NCBI GenBank assembly: GCA_022494885.1
Contig: JAGVSM010001108.1
Span: 62,001 to 126,000, forward strand
Origin: Micrasema longulum
Taxonomy: Eukaryota > Arthropoda > Insecta > Trichoptera > Brachycentridae
Direction: 5' to 3'
Length of the DNA stretch: 64,000 nt
A model generated the notes under the pieces. It was given only the letters and a program-made list of their open reading frames with translations, had not been told where the DNA came from and did not search any database. Position numbers and translations under genes: made by a program. Shown here one piece after another: positions 34,282 through 46,800 of the stretch (its first letter is position 1; every line of letters begins with the position of its first letter).

Positions 34282-36271
34282 GAGGCCGCTATAGCGCAAG
34301 AGTGGTCTAACCACAATGTGGTAATCCACACCTATTTGTGACTCTGTTATTTTAAAAGAAAAATTAAGCTAACCATCATTTCCGCAAGGAAACAGATGTC
34401 GCCGTAAACAACTCTTTTGCCCTGACAAAAAATGCAAATATTTAGAGTCAACCCATTTTTGTTTACTGGCAACACTAAACAAACCAAACTTGTTGCTGTG
34501 TGAATAATGAAATGGGAACATGTCTAGAAAGAGTACAGAGAAGCGAATTCGAACTATCGAATGAAGGTAGTTTTATAATAAAATAATACATTCAATGTTT
34601 TTTTTATTAATCCACAAATTTGTTTCACTGTATTATTATTTATCTTTAATAATTGTTCTAGAACTGTCACATAATTTAACTGACGATTTATATTCGGGGT
34701 CAGAATATCTAGTGTTTGAGCCATTAGGTTTGTCCGTGACTCAAGTTACTTCTCTGTGTCTGCTTGAAGCGGCTAAAATGAAATTTTGTTGTGAACCAGG
34801 TCCATCAGGTTACACCGCACCAACCGAGGCAGAACTGAAAGCCAATACTGGAATCGGAAAAGCAAGGAAATGCGTAAGACATGTACAAGAGTGGAAGCGT
34901 AATGTATATAAGACAAAGCGTGCAAAATGGGAGCAATACACAAATCTCAAAGGTTTCAAAACACATTTGTGCAGATGATTGTCCGTGCTCACTACAATAC
35001 CATTTAAAAATTATTCAAGATTATCGAACCGCTCGTTTTAATAAGTCAATCGGCCTTTTGTTGGTCCCCGGTTATAATTGTAAACAGAGGCTGAACTTAC
35101 ACAAGTGGTACCGACTCTAGAAAGCAAAAAAACTAGAGTATATCATTTGCCATACTGTAATGGTGGAATTAAGGTGTGTAAGATGTTTTTTTTTAACCTT
35201 TCAAGTTTCAAATGGAAAGTTGACCGATGCTTTCGCAAAAAAAGTTCAGATGCCACAACTTCCTTGGACAGAAGAGGCAAGAGGAGACCTGTCAATGAAA
35301 CTACTGAGGACAAATTGATTGAAGCAAAAAAACTTCATAAATCAATTTCCTTCATACGAATCACGCAAGGTACAAGAGAGAAACCCGTAAATATTTGGCA
35401 CGAGATTTAAGCTTGGCAATTATGTATCAGCTTTAGGAAGAGTAACGGCACAACCATGTCGTCTCCTACTTCGTATTTTGTAAAACACTTCAACTTGACA
35501 TTTCACACTTCAGTACCTGTTGCGAGAAATGTGACTTAACTGAAAATAAAATCGAATTTTACACCCATGAAAATGCGAAACAAGAATAAGCTGTGCAAGA
35601 AAACTGCATCAGCGTATGGCAGACTCCGCAAGAGATGGGATAAAACGGGATGCAGAACTTGCAAAATGTTATTCTACTCAAGTCACTAATAGCATTTGAC
35701 ATAATGAAAACACTTCTTACACCAGATATCAGCACCAGGATTTGCCACTAATAGACAGCTGTGGACCTTATGCTTTGATATACACAGCCTGCCCACCGAT
35801 GACTCCTACATGCTTGTTTGGGATGAAGGATGGGCTTGCCAAGGTCCTTCAGAAATAGGCCCTGCCTTTTATATTTTAATAAGAACTTCGTAATTACCCC
35901 AAAACTCATGTATTCTGACATTGGTCACTGGTGGATGTCAGAATCGAAATATAAAAATATCTGTTCTCTACGAATATATTATATCTTTCTGTAGAATTAA
36001 TTGATCGCAAATTCTCAGTTAGTGGTCACTCATTCCTACCTCGTGGCAGAGACTTCGGTTTGATCGAGAAACAGAAAAAGTTTTAAAAAAATATTTGTGC
36101 ACCCGAAGACTGGAACAATGACAATGAGAAATAAAAACCGCTTTAAAATCGTTAATGTGACTGCGAGAGATTTCTGCTAAACCGAGATCTCCAATAACAA
36201 CGGCAAGGTGGAATGGTTGCGATTCCAAAAATCCAAGTTCGGGGTTACACCACTCTTGCGCTAGTGGCCTC
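34282..36271 (+). mobile_element. 1990-bp TIR element encoding a decayed DUF7869-like protein
   Basis: Termini GAGGCCGCTATAGCGCAAG (then AGTGGT) at 34282-34306 and the inverted GAGGCCACTAGCGCAAGAG (then TGGT) at 36249-36271 differ by one mismatch and a 2-bp indel. AATT lies immediately outside both (34278-34281 and 36272-36275) as a possible 4-bp target duplication. The plus strand between them encodes one decayed protein (next entry). The combination suggests a DNA transposon whose transposase belongs to this uncharacterised family. Confidence 0.72.
34510..36200 (+). pseudogene. Decayed arthropod multicopy protein (DUF7869-like, GGQNRN family)
   Basis: Pieces in order, in changing frames: GIGKARKCVRHVQEWKRNVY, DDCPCS, VCKMFFFNLSSFKWKVDRC with DRRGKRRPVNE, FNLTFH with CEKCD, FDIMKTLLTP, YSDIG then GGCQNRN, and finally KFSVSGHSFLPRGRDFGLIE with CAPEDW. 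The order W-K-x-N-V, VCK-FF, RGKH-like, FN..F, C..C, FD..KTLPTP, YSD, GGQNRN, GHS..P.DRDFG.IE and P..W is what I know from a large set of uncharacterised insect proteins. At least five frameshifts or stops break it. A first small exon ending near 34566 and an intron to about 34661 are possible. Confidence 0.7.
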
Positions 36272-37395
36272 AATTAGTGATTTCTACAATCAAAATAATT
36301 TTCAAAATACATAATCTAACAAGAATTACAAAATTAGGATTTCTTTTCCACGGGGAGCGTAGACAAATGTTATATAGGTATTATAATATGTATATGAACT
36401 CACATTTTTGAGATATGGTAATCTCAAATTACCTGTATTTGAATACTCTAACTATAAATCTCTACAAATTAGACACAGAGTGAGTTACTTTAGAAACCCT
36501 ACATCTTTCTGATTTAGAACATTATAGTTTATTCACAAATAAGTATTTACATTATTTTTATTTAATGATATATTTTACATGTACATTAATAGCGACCATG
36601 AAGATATCTTTACCACTTTAGTTCGATAAACACATCACTTATTATTTGTATAATATGTATATAAATATGAGGTTTGATTCATTATAGACATACTTCTATC
36701 GAATGTCTTAAAAGGTTTTTTTTAATACTCTGCAAATGTGACATAAATCTTACACAATTCTATTTGGCGCCATCTTAAGATCTCGATAATTATATTTATA
36801 TTGTTGATTTGGCCAATATTTGTTTAGATTATATAGTTTACTTGTTAGGAAATAATATGTAACACAATATTCAATGGTTTGTGAGAATCAAAGTTCCACA
36901 ACTTCCAAGTTTTGAAAACACAGAAAAATAAAAAATGGTGGGTGATAACATAAGTTTTAACCGTTTTTTTCCAAATTAAGAGAACACAAAAAAAATTACA
37001 ACAAATTAGTCAATAATGTATTCTCCTTCATTATTTTATAAGAAATTAGTCAATGATGTATTTTACTTCATTATTTTATTAAAAAATAGTCAATAATTCA
37101 TAGCATCGTCACCGTACACTGCGCAAATATCGCGAGCAGCTTTATTCCCTCGATTGAATGCGAACAAAAGGGGTGTCGAAAATGTTCACTTTTGTCTACT
37201 TGACATTCAATTTTGAAGGCTTTTAATCAAATAAAATAATGTATATAACGTAAAAGCAAACATAATATCTTGTACACTAGAAATTTTTCTTTTAAATGAC
37301 ATAACCATTCCCTTTTTTTTTACTAGTGCTTATTTTTAAATTCGGAAAAAAACGGACTCAACTTACGTTGACATTTAATACTTATATGAATCTGT

Positions 37396-37812
37396 AATAG
37401 GGAAATATCACATACTGCGAATACCGATAAAAATATATAAAATGGATTAAAAAAATTCATTGTGTTTTCAAAATCAATATGGATATTTTGGAGAAATGTT
37501 TTCATACATATCTTTAAAAATAGATTATAAAAAATATGTCACTACAAAAACGCGACATGTTTGGCCTTGATAACTGTGACAATTTTCTATTTAAATTTAA
37601 ACGGTAACAAACAAGGTTCAAAATTTACATGAATCTTGACGGGGCGATGGGGCGTGGCCAATGCAATGACCGTTTTCGAAGGAATTGAAAATTATAAATT
37701 TAAAAATATTTTTATGCTACTAATAAGCAGTAAAAAAATTTTTTTTTACTCAACAGTATTTCATAGACCCATATTTAAAATTGTAAAAAGAAAAACGTGA
37801 TATTTCCCTATT
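37396..37812. mobile_element. MITE with AATAGGGAAATATCAC termini, copy 1
   Basis: AATAGGGAAATATCAC at 37396 is inverted at 37797-37812. The interior (ACTGCGAATACCGATAAA, ATATGGATATTTTGGAGAAA, AAACGCGACATGTTTGGCC) is shared with the copy at 50842-51159. No coding capacity. Confidence 0.75.
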
Positions 37813-38719
37813 CACACTTTTTAAATAGTTCTTTTAAATCACCTATGTATGGTAAAAATATGTGTGCATCGGTGTATAAAAAAAAATTATAAACACGGTA
37901 AAAAAAGAATGTATTTCAACATAAATAATAACATATTTAATATACATATTGTGATAAATTATTTGAATTTCTTATAAGAATGATTTCAGTTCAATTTTAA
38001 TCAAACCCTTAACGTGTATTTATTTTATTAACAGACAAACATACTTGCCTTATAAAATTATCATTATTAAAAATACATATTAATTTACATTAGATTTACA
38101 GTGTTAGAATGTTACTTGAATGTTAGTTTTAAAATGTTATAAAAATTTGCCGTTTGATAAAAAAATATGTTTGTTAAAAAACTCTATTTGATCCGACACA
38201 AACTTTACTCACGCTTGCATCGAGAAGGGAGTCGTGGTAAAATTTATTTAACATGCTAATCACAAAGTTAGTGCTTCAAATATTAATTTTATTATAAAAA
38301 TAAGAAACATTCCGTCCTCTTCCAATGAGGTATTTCCACGTTTTTTATTATTTGTTTTTAAGCAAAATATTACAATGGTACCAGTATTTTTTTTTTCCAT
38401 GCGATGTAGTATCTGCAATGGTTTAAAATGCGCATAATTTAAATTACCTGTAAACGAGAGTTTCAGACAGACAAACGGCATATAAAACGTTACCGTGCCA
38501 TACTTGTACGCAATGTTTGTTCGAAGCGCAACTGATGTGACGTTCGTCAACTGCGAGCTGTTTTATATGTGCTCGTTTTTAAATCCGAAAAATATAAATG
38601 AAAGGTTGTTTTTTATACATTGATAGTTAAATCATTAGAATCGTAAAAATCCGCTCTAAATATTTAATACATTATTCCTGATTTGTGAAAATACCCCCTA
38701 ATCAAATAATAAAGACTTG

Positions 38720-39155
38720 AAATTACGCAAACTCCTCGTCAAGACCTATGTATGAAGTGTCTTAATGAACGGCTGGAAGACATTCTGCCTATCCGAAAGA
38801 GAAATAAAGAGACTACAAGTGTCCTGGAAATTTCATGGAAAGACCACATCAAGAATAACAAGGTTCTTAGTAGAATTGAAGCAGGAAGGCACACGCTTAA
38901 GACCATTTCTGAAAAACGCGCTAGATGGATTGGTCAAATAGTGCATCGCGAGGGTCTCCTACATGAAATAATAGAGGTGATGTCTGAAGGGACACAAATT
39001 GCAGGGGGCGCCCTCACCGAGAATACCTCGAGGATGTATGTGAAGATATGAGCCGCAGGTCGTGTGTAGAACTTAAGAGGGCCGCACAGGACAGACCGGA
39101 GTGGCAGAGGATGCAGGGCTTTGCTGCAAACCAATTCAGAGGATTGAAAATCTAA
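38720..39155 (+). mobile_element. LINE fragment (RTE-like RT C-terminus), frameshifted
   Basis: One frame gives LEISWKDHIKNNKVLSRIEA and KRARWIGQIVHREGLLHEII; after a frameshift near 39010 a second frame gives REYLEDVCEDMSRRSC and AAQDRPEWQRMQGFA up to a stop at about 39153. This arrangement (W.DHI.N..VL, RW.GH, then DR..W) is the end of RTE-like LINE ORF2. Dead and 5'-truncated. Confidence 0.75.
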
Positions 39156-40562
39156 TCCATCGTTTTTGAATGACCCTACACGATATATGCCTGTATTTAA
39201 CTATGCATCGCAATAATATATCATACTGTGTCGTTAATGGTACGTTCCTGACGTTACTATGGCCTGTGTAGGTAGGTCTATTGTGATGGACTCACTTTCT
39301 TTTGAACTTGCCCTCCGAGCCTGGTACTTGAAAAAACGAGACCACTCAGTAAAAGGCAAATACTTTTATATTTCATACTTATCAAACGTTGTTCATTTTG
39401 TATTCTATCAGGAAAATATATTGTTTATATAAGACTCAAACTGTAAAGTTATGTTTTAAATATGATTTATCTTTGACTTTAAGTTATAAGTAGACTATCT
39501 GAATCACAATTTACAAATAACAAACTAAAGTAACGGCGTCCTTGCGGGAAATAACCAAAGTATCAAGTACAAATTATTTATATAGACAACAAATCAGAAT
39601 GTCTACCAACTGATGAACATACTAAATGTGTTTCTATACGACCCTTCTCTATGGAATTTTTAAAATACTTACTATAAAATTAAGATTTGGTGTTCAACGT
39701 ATTATACAAATCGTCGTGATCGTAGAACAACAGTGGATGTGTGAAAAAATGTGACATTTACTTTTTTTTATATTTGATCTTGAAAAGGCTTTATATTCCT
39801 GGTTTGAAAAAAAAAATATATATTTAACTAACCGAAATATCCAATGATATACTTTTGTACTTATCAAGTTAAGAGAATCACACGTGTCGTTTTTCTACGA
39901 TCATGACAAAATGTATGTTATGCATAACATTATTTATGTCAACGATGCATCGAATCCTGATTTTTATAACGTATAAGCAGTAGTTGCATCCTTTTATTTA
40001 TTTTATCTATCAAGACTCCCTTCATTATATCTCTTAACATTTTGGGGCCTTAATTTCGTATAAAAGTTGTTCGATTTGCGCAAAATATTAGATAACATTA
40101 ATCTAATTATCAACACGAGCCTATTATTAGCTTGGTCAATTTATATAAAGAAACACAATCTATAGTAGATGAAGATTTATAAAAAAATAGTTATCATCGT
40201 AGGTAGATAATATAAACAATATTTTTAAATATAAATATAATACTCATAATTTAAAAAATATTTGTACTTCTAATGATCAATATCATTTAACTAACTAAAC
40301 GTTTTAATATTATTACATTTTATAAAAGTTTCTTTTTGTGTGATAAAATATAAATTAAAACAAACTAATAGAGGAAAAGATCATTAATTAAAGCAACCCA
40401 TGTTTATTGCTTTCAATTTATGGCAATTTACGTATTACAAAATTTACTAACCGATTTAATCTTATGGGGTCGATCATCAAACTTAATATCACCGACTTGC
40501 CACATAAATTCTAAAGTTACCAAAATTCAATATTAAACGAGATAAAAAAAAGAATAACACCT

Positions 40563-40592
40563 CGCTTATAGCTCCATAAGCGAGGTTTTATT
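40563..40592 (-). terminator. Hairpin with candidate MBOAT polyadenylation signal
   Basis: CCTCGCTTAT / ATAAGCGAGG form a 10-bp perfect stem with a short loop, immediately next to AATAAA on the minus strand (40592-40587). It lies about 295 bp past the MBOAT stop codon. The hexamer position is suitable for its 3' end; whether the stem matters is unknown. Confidence 0.4.
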
Positions 40593-40885
40593 CAACAAAG
40601 CGAGTTCTTTACTAGTGCCTAGGCAGAGCGAGATATAACAGGTGGATCTGGCAGTAAGCCGATGATTTGTGATTTATAAATCAACATGCATATTTTATAT
40701 CGATATCTGAATATAAGAAAGGTGCATCAATGAGCTTTTCCTGTATTATTTTTAATTGTTCAACATCATAAATATTCTAAACGGGGAACAAAACTAATAA
40801 TCTGTGTAAACATTGTTGCGCTTAAAATGTTTGTAAATATACATATAGAGTGTCACATAATTCACAGGGGTTCAGACTTATATTT

Positions 40886-43800
40886 TCATGCGGCTTTGAT
40901 CTTCCCGTTGGTGTAAGTGGCGTCGCCGTTGCTCTGGTGTTTGGCGGACGCGGGGGTCGGCAGGAGGAGGGCCCCCAGCGCCACCCAGTGCAGGGAGAAG
41001 TACACCCGTCTGGAAACGAGAGTCCGGTATTAGTGATAAATTTATTTATTATTATTTACAAAATCTTTATATATGTAATTCTTCTGTATGTGTGATGTCA
41101 CTGAACTCATCCTAAACGGCTTAACCGATTTACATGCGGTTTTTAGCGAAATGTAGATCTTTGCGCTGCGCGTATTCGTAGATATTAAAAATTTCTATAT
41201 CTAATCTGTAAAAAAAATAGGAGCATAAATCATTTTTCATTGACCTACCTGATAGGATTGCATTCGAAAAGAATGCATATGCAAAAAAATGAAAGGATGT
41301 TGTTTTTTTTTTATATACATAAAAAGTTCGTTTTTGAATGTTTATAAACAACATTAGTTTTTACGGATCCCAATCAGATTCTTTCCTTAAATTCCTTATA
41401 ATTTCTTCCCATTTATTTATTTTTACTGGAATTTTTGGTGCTACTAAAATAATATTAACTGACATTTAATACATTTTTGAAAATTGCATTCATGAATAAA
41501 GGTCACCCACCTCACAAACAGGTGAGAAGACCAGAGTTTGACATTTGCAAAAATAATTCTAAATTTGAAAATTAATTATTTTATGTTTTCGAATTCAACC
41601 ATAAATGAGTACCTAAATACCTACTTATCAACGAAAAGTATTTTTCCTTTAATCTGGATAGTTTACGCACGCTTTCATGATACAATCAGACATTTGTCTT
41701 TTCATTTCTTTTGGTTTCGAATTAAATGTCAAGCTCGCCTCGAAACCCGGCTGGCGGTTAAATAATGACCAAATTCGCGTTGGAAATGAGTTAAGTGTCA
41801 TGATTTTAGAGGGCTCATGGTAAAATGTGGTCTGATTTTTCTTCATTAAGACATACTCCCGTATTTTCTCCCGTGATTATGGCACTAGAAAAGTGATTTT
41901 TGCACGATTTTGATATGAGCACTGTTGAGGTGGACCTCGGCTTTAGGCTCCGTCGGATAAATCTCCGGGCGTGGCTTTTGACCCCTTCATCATATTCTGC
42001 CTTGCTTTCCCACAGGTTTGATTTCACGTGTCCGAGGTATAACAATTAGGTGGTAAATAAGAAATAAAAATTCAATTTAAGATAAGCTCTGGTGGAGCAT
42101 GTATATTTAGGCAATCAACTAAAATTAGGCTTAAGATTACAGCTGTTATAATAAAAAATACGAATACATGCCGGGGAGGTCAATCCCTGCGAGCTAAATA
42201 ATTGCCACAGCTAATCTATACTATCAAATCATACTGCCCTGATAAGAAATTGTTTGGAAGACAAAAAGGACTCACGGCTGACTGTAGTTTTCCTGGCCAG
42301 AACTGGAGTGGGGCTCCAGGTCGATTATGCAGTCTCCATGGTCTGGGGACGGCTGTGCACTGGCTCTTCCACTCGTAACTTTTTGACGATTTATTGCACA
42401 ATTACGCGCCGGCAATTATCCATACAATTAATTCACCGATCGGGTTCTTATTCAAACAGCGATAACTAAGAACCCTGACTCCCGTCTCTAGGCGACGGAA
42501 TCAACGGCAAAGAATTGCTGGCGGAGAAAATAATATTTAATTAATTCATTCCGCACTTAGCAATTATTTGGAGGAAGAAGATTTTGTCCATCTTCAAAAT
42601 GATGGAATCCGAACTATTCAGCGGGAATAAGTCCGCGATTCGACAAGATTGATCTACTGACACAAACCGAAGTAAAAGGACTTAGAATGCCTTAGAATGC
42701 TTTAGAACGACTTAGAAAGAACTAGAATGACTTAGAATCACTTAGAATGATGCAGAATGATTTAGCGTGATCTAGAAGAATGCTTCTAAAATTAAAGTTT
42801 TGGCTTTTATAGCATTTAATTAATAACATATTACGCTTGACAGTATGAGTGGCCAATAGCAAGAGCTAGACCTGTAACTGTCTTAGTGTAACCTTAAATG
42901 TCCAATGAGAGACAAGATAATGCATACTTAAAATGGCCGCTAAGATTCTACCCCTAAGTAAGCCAATAAGATCTATTTGCGGTCCATTTTAAAATATGTT
43001 GAGTTATGGTCACGCCCACTTCCTTTATTTGTGTGCATAATTCCTCGAACTTCTGTGAGATAACTGATGTTGGCGGAATGCAAAAAGGGACAGATCCTCA
43101 CTATGGTAAACTCTTGTACATTTGAACATCTGGCAGCTATATTTCATTGTGAGTTATTATTTCCTTTGACCATAAAGCTGTCTCAGCGAACATGTCCCTA
43201 ATTTCATAGATAGGGTGACCATAATTTTAGTATTTTTGTAATAATATACCCCTTGAGTCTAACTATTTCTTAATTTTACGTATTAAATCTATACTAATAT
43301 ATATATAGGTAGGTTAGATCTGTAAGAAAGTTATGTAAATCTACTACATAACAGCACGACGAGGACTTTTAGCCAATCACATGAGATAAAACGAAAAACT
43401 AACCTCAGAAAAGGCAAAAATAAATAACGTGTGTTCTTATTTCTTTATTAATCTGGTTATAAATATAATTCTTCTGTTCGTGTGTATGTCACCGAACTCC
43501 ACCTAAACGGCTGGAGCGATTTTGATTAAATTTTTTGTGTGTGTTTGAGTGGGTTCCTGAATGGTTTAGATTCACAATTGGATCCGGTAGGTGGCGCTGC
43601 AATCTCAATGTCAAATGTACCTTAGTATATAGTTTATCAAAAATTTGAATTTTTCAAGATTTTGCGTTTGCTGAACCAGCCAATAGCAGGCAAAAAACAA
43701 TCAAAATTTTGAAATTTTTGACAGTCTAAATCACGTTTGCACTTATTTTCAGACACAAAAATTTTCACCGCTCTGCGAGAAAAAACCTTCCAAAACTCAC

Positions 43801-46800
43801 TTTTCACAATTCAGCTCACAATCAACGCCCTCTAGAAAACATGTCATCCACAACTAGACGACAGCACAGCTCTCTGAAGAAACCACGGTTTAAGAGAATG
43901 TATTAAGCCGGACATTACCTGTACAGAGCTATACTGGGAGCCAGGTCCAGCAGAACAAATGGCACTGTGGCGTACGTCATGAATACTCGGGTCAGAGTGA
44001 AGGCGAGTGCGTTGTACACTCGGCCGCTGGACCAAGCAAAGGGTTGGGCAAACTTCCGCACCTGGAATTGCATTAATCAAACATTACTTGTTACAGTGAA
44101 ATGTACATTAGGGTGAGCCGATACAATTTTTTTCCAAATTTTGAAATGAAAGGGGTCTAAAAAGATTACTTGGAATGCAAAAAATTTCAAAAAAAATATT
44201 ACAACATTTGGCTCTCAACCAGAGCTTGAAATTTTCGAAAAAGTCGATTTTTTGCGCTAAACCAGCTGTCATTTCATATTTAGGTAAGAAAATCAGTCCA
44301 ATTTAATTTTATAATGTGCATTAAACCTTATTTAATAAGCATCTAAGGGCGTGAGTTGCACTTTGTTTTGTGATAAATGGGTAGCATTGTTTTAATGAGC
44401 CATTGTTTTCGTCAATATTAGCCAGGCGCTCAACGGAATCAGTTCCACGGAGTGTAAACTTTTTGCATTTCGGTAGTTGTAAAACGTGTTCGAATTTGTA
44501 ATGAGATTAAGTTATATCTTTACTAACAAAAAAATAATTTTATCAATATAGATAAATTACAAAATGTTCAGACACTGATAAACTTCAAACCTCGGTTGAG
44601 GGCCAAAAGAAGTATGAAATATTTTTTAAAATAATTTTTACGTTCAATGTGATCCAAAATGCAACTTTTTAGACCCCTTTCACTTTGGTGTCTAAAAAAA
44701 TAAAAAACTGCATACATCATGGGCCCACTCTAATGTACATAACATAAAATACTTTGACGATTCAATGATATGGGAAATTGGATATAAAAACGTTTTACAT
44801 GTGGTAAAAATTAGATCATTAAATTGTACAGCAAAGTTTCTTGAAAATGAATGAAAAATTATTTTAATAAAAATGAACTACTTTGAATGACATCACTAGA
44901 TCTTCCGAATCAACCAATGATAGTGTTGTAATAGATTTCCGGTTTACGGGAAGCCAATTCACCAACCAGCAGAACTCACCAAAGAGAACTTGCGATGTCA
45001 CTCGCAGAATAATTTAAAAATTACAAAACTTTAAAAAATCATAGCGCTATTAATACAAATACTGGATATAATAGGCACCTTCTTTGGTCTATGGCGTTCA
45101 TTTTCAAACTAATCTACCCGCTTGTTGTACTAATTTGTAAAAATTGTAATAAAAAAAAAAACCAAGTTGAATTTATTCCGCGGACTACAAATAAATACAG
45201 TCAATAATGAATAAATACTTCTATTTATCGTTATCTTCCTGAAAAAGCAATTTTATTTCACAAAATTAAAAAGCAATAAATGTTAAATTCACGATCCGTT
45301 GAATGCGGTCTTCGGCACTGTTTATTCAAGTTCACAATAACAAGGAAAACAAGGAGAATTTGGCTTGAATATTTTAAAGCGCAGATCTACGCTCCGTCAC
45401 TCAACGGGTACCGAAATTGATCTGCGCTCCGGCAACCGAACGGTTAATAAGTAATTTTACAGAAGACCAAAAAGAAGAATAAAAACATTATTTATGGGAC
45501 ACTGGGTTCATGTATTAGATAAAATGGGTTTTCAATTAATGTAATACATATATATTTTTACATACAATTAGAGAAAAAAAAACAAAAATGTCTACTTTAA
45601 CCTAGCCGGACCGTAAGGGGTTATTCGAATACTCCATAGACCGATTTTAATTCGATAACTCTAGTATTATTAAAGCTTTTTGACCTATATTTTATGTAAT
45701 CGTGAAAATATCAGAAAGAAGCATTTTCCTGTTTTTGTTTTTAAATTGTTTAATATTAAAACAAAAAAAATACGTAAATAATACAAGGGTCAATTTCACT
45801 TTATGTATATTATCATTCGGTAAACTAACACGAGGTCTCGGGTTCAATTCCCGACATGGTTGATATGAAATATTTATTTAAAAGGGTGTTTTCACACTAG
45901 AATATTTCATAGTCCCTGGACTGGTACCTGAAGCGTAAAGACTGATCATCTTACCTTCATGTAACAAAAATGACCAAGATACGCTGCCATTGGTGTACCA
46001 ATGTGGTGCCCTATGCACAATTAGGTGTGGAAAGGGAATGATGATGAAACTAACAAATATGAATAAAATGGCAGGTAGCCACATTTTGTATGTTTTTAAT
46101 ATTCTATTTTACTGATGAGAAAAAATGGCATTAATATTTCGAAAACTAAAAAAAAGCAATGAACCCATTTTGGCCGTGTACCCATGAAGGCTATGTATTA
46201 TGAAATGGATTTAGTTAAAATTAAAGCGAACCTTTCTAGCAGCGAGAGTGAAGAGTGCTCCGGTGGCGAAGGTGAGGTAGTACCCCGGGTAGAAGCCGTG
46301 CCAGACAGCGGATAGGGCGTACGTCTTGAGCAGTCGGGCTGACTTGACGCGGGAGTACACGGCCAGTCGCAGCCATTGCCCCGTGCCCGGGTTCCATTTG
46401 CTCACCGCGTCCCTGAACGTGTCCGCCGTCTGCAATCATAACCGATTGATAACCCTACGAATTGTATAATTGGACAATGTCTGTTAATAAATAAATAACA
46501 GACTTTAACATAATGTGGCATTTTGTTTGTTGAGGAACTCCTACGCCAGTTGGCAGGGGAGAATCGTCCAAATAAGCGATTATGCACAGCTTATCATTAT
46601 ATTTAACTCTCGACAATATTTTTTATGGGAAAATAAATTTAAAAAATGGTTATTTATTACAAATCACCGCCACCCTTTATATCTGTAATTTGCTTATATA
46701 GCTTATAAAAATGCGCTCAGAGCCCAAGCCCGTTCTCAGTGAAGGATGAAACTAGCCGATTACCTCAGCTTATTCCTCCATAAAAAAAAAAAAAATTACA

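Larger units (their letters stand above)
27225..40885. other. 13.7-kb intergenic region without a recognised host gene
   Basis: Between the Spc25 stop and the MBOAT stop. Mobile elements recognised here are listed separately. Stretches where I see nothing beyond AT-rich sequence: 27460-27925, 29460-31260, 31350-32600, 32880-33810, 36280-37390, 37815-38700 and 39160-40560. No spliced gene model with a known domain could be assembled on either strand; lineage-specific or non-coding genes cannot be excluded. Confidence 0.5.

Noticed and set aside
36019..36273. 84-codon minus-strand open frame
   Set aside because: It is antisense to the decayed DUF7869-like protein and overlaps the terminal repeat; a shadow frame.
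40563..40592. Rho-independent terminator
   Set aside because: The stem plus T-run resembles one, but the locus is in an intron-containing animal genome; interpreted only as a hairpin by a poly(A) signal.
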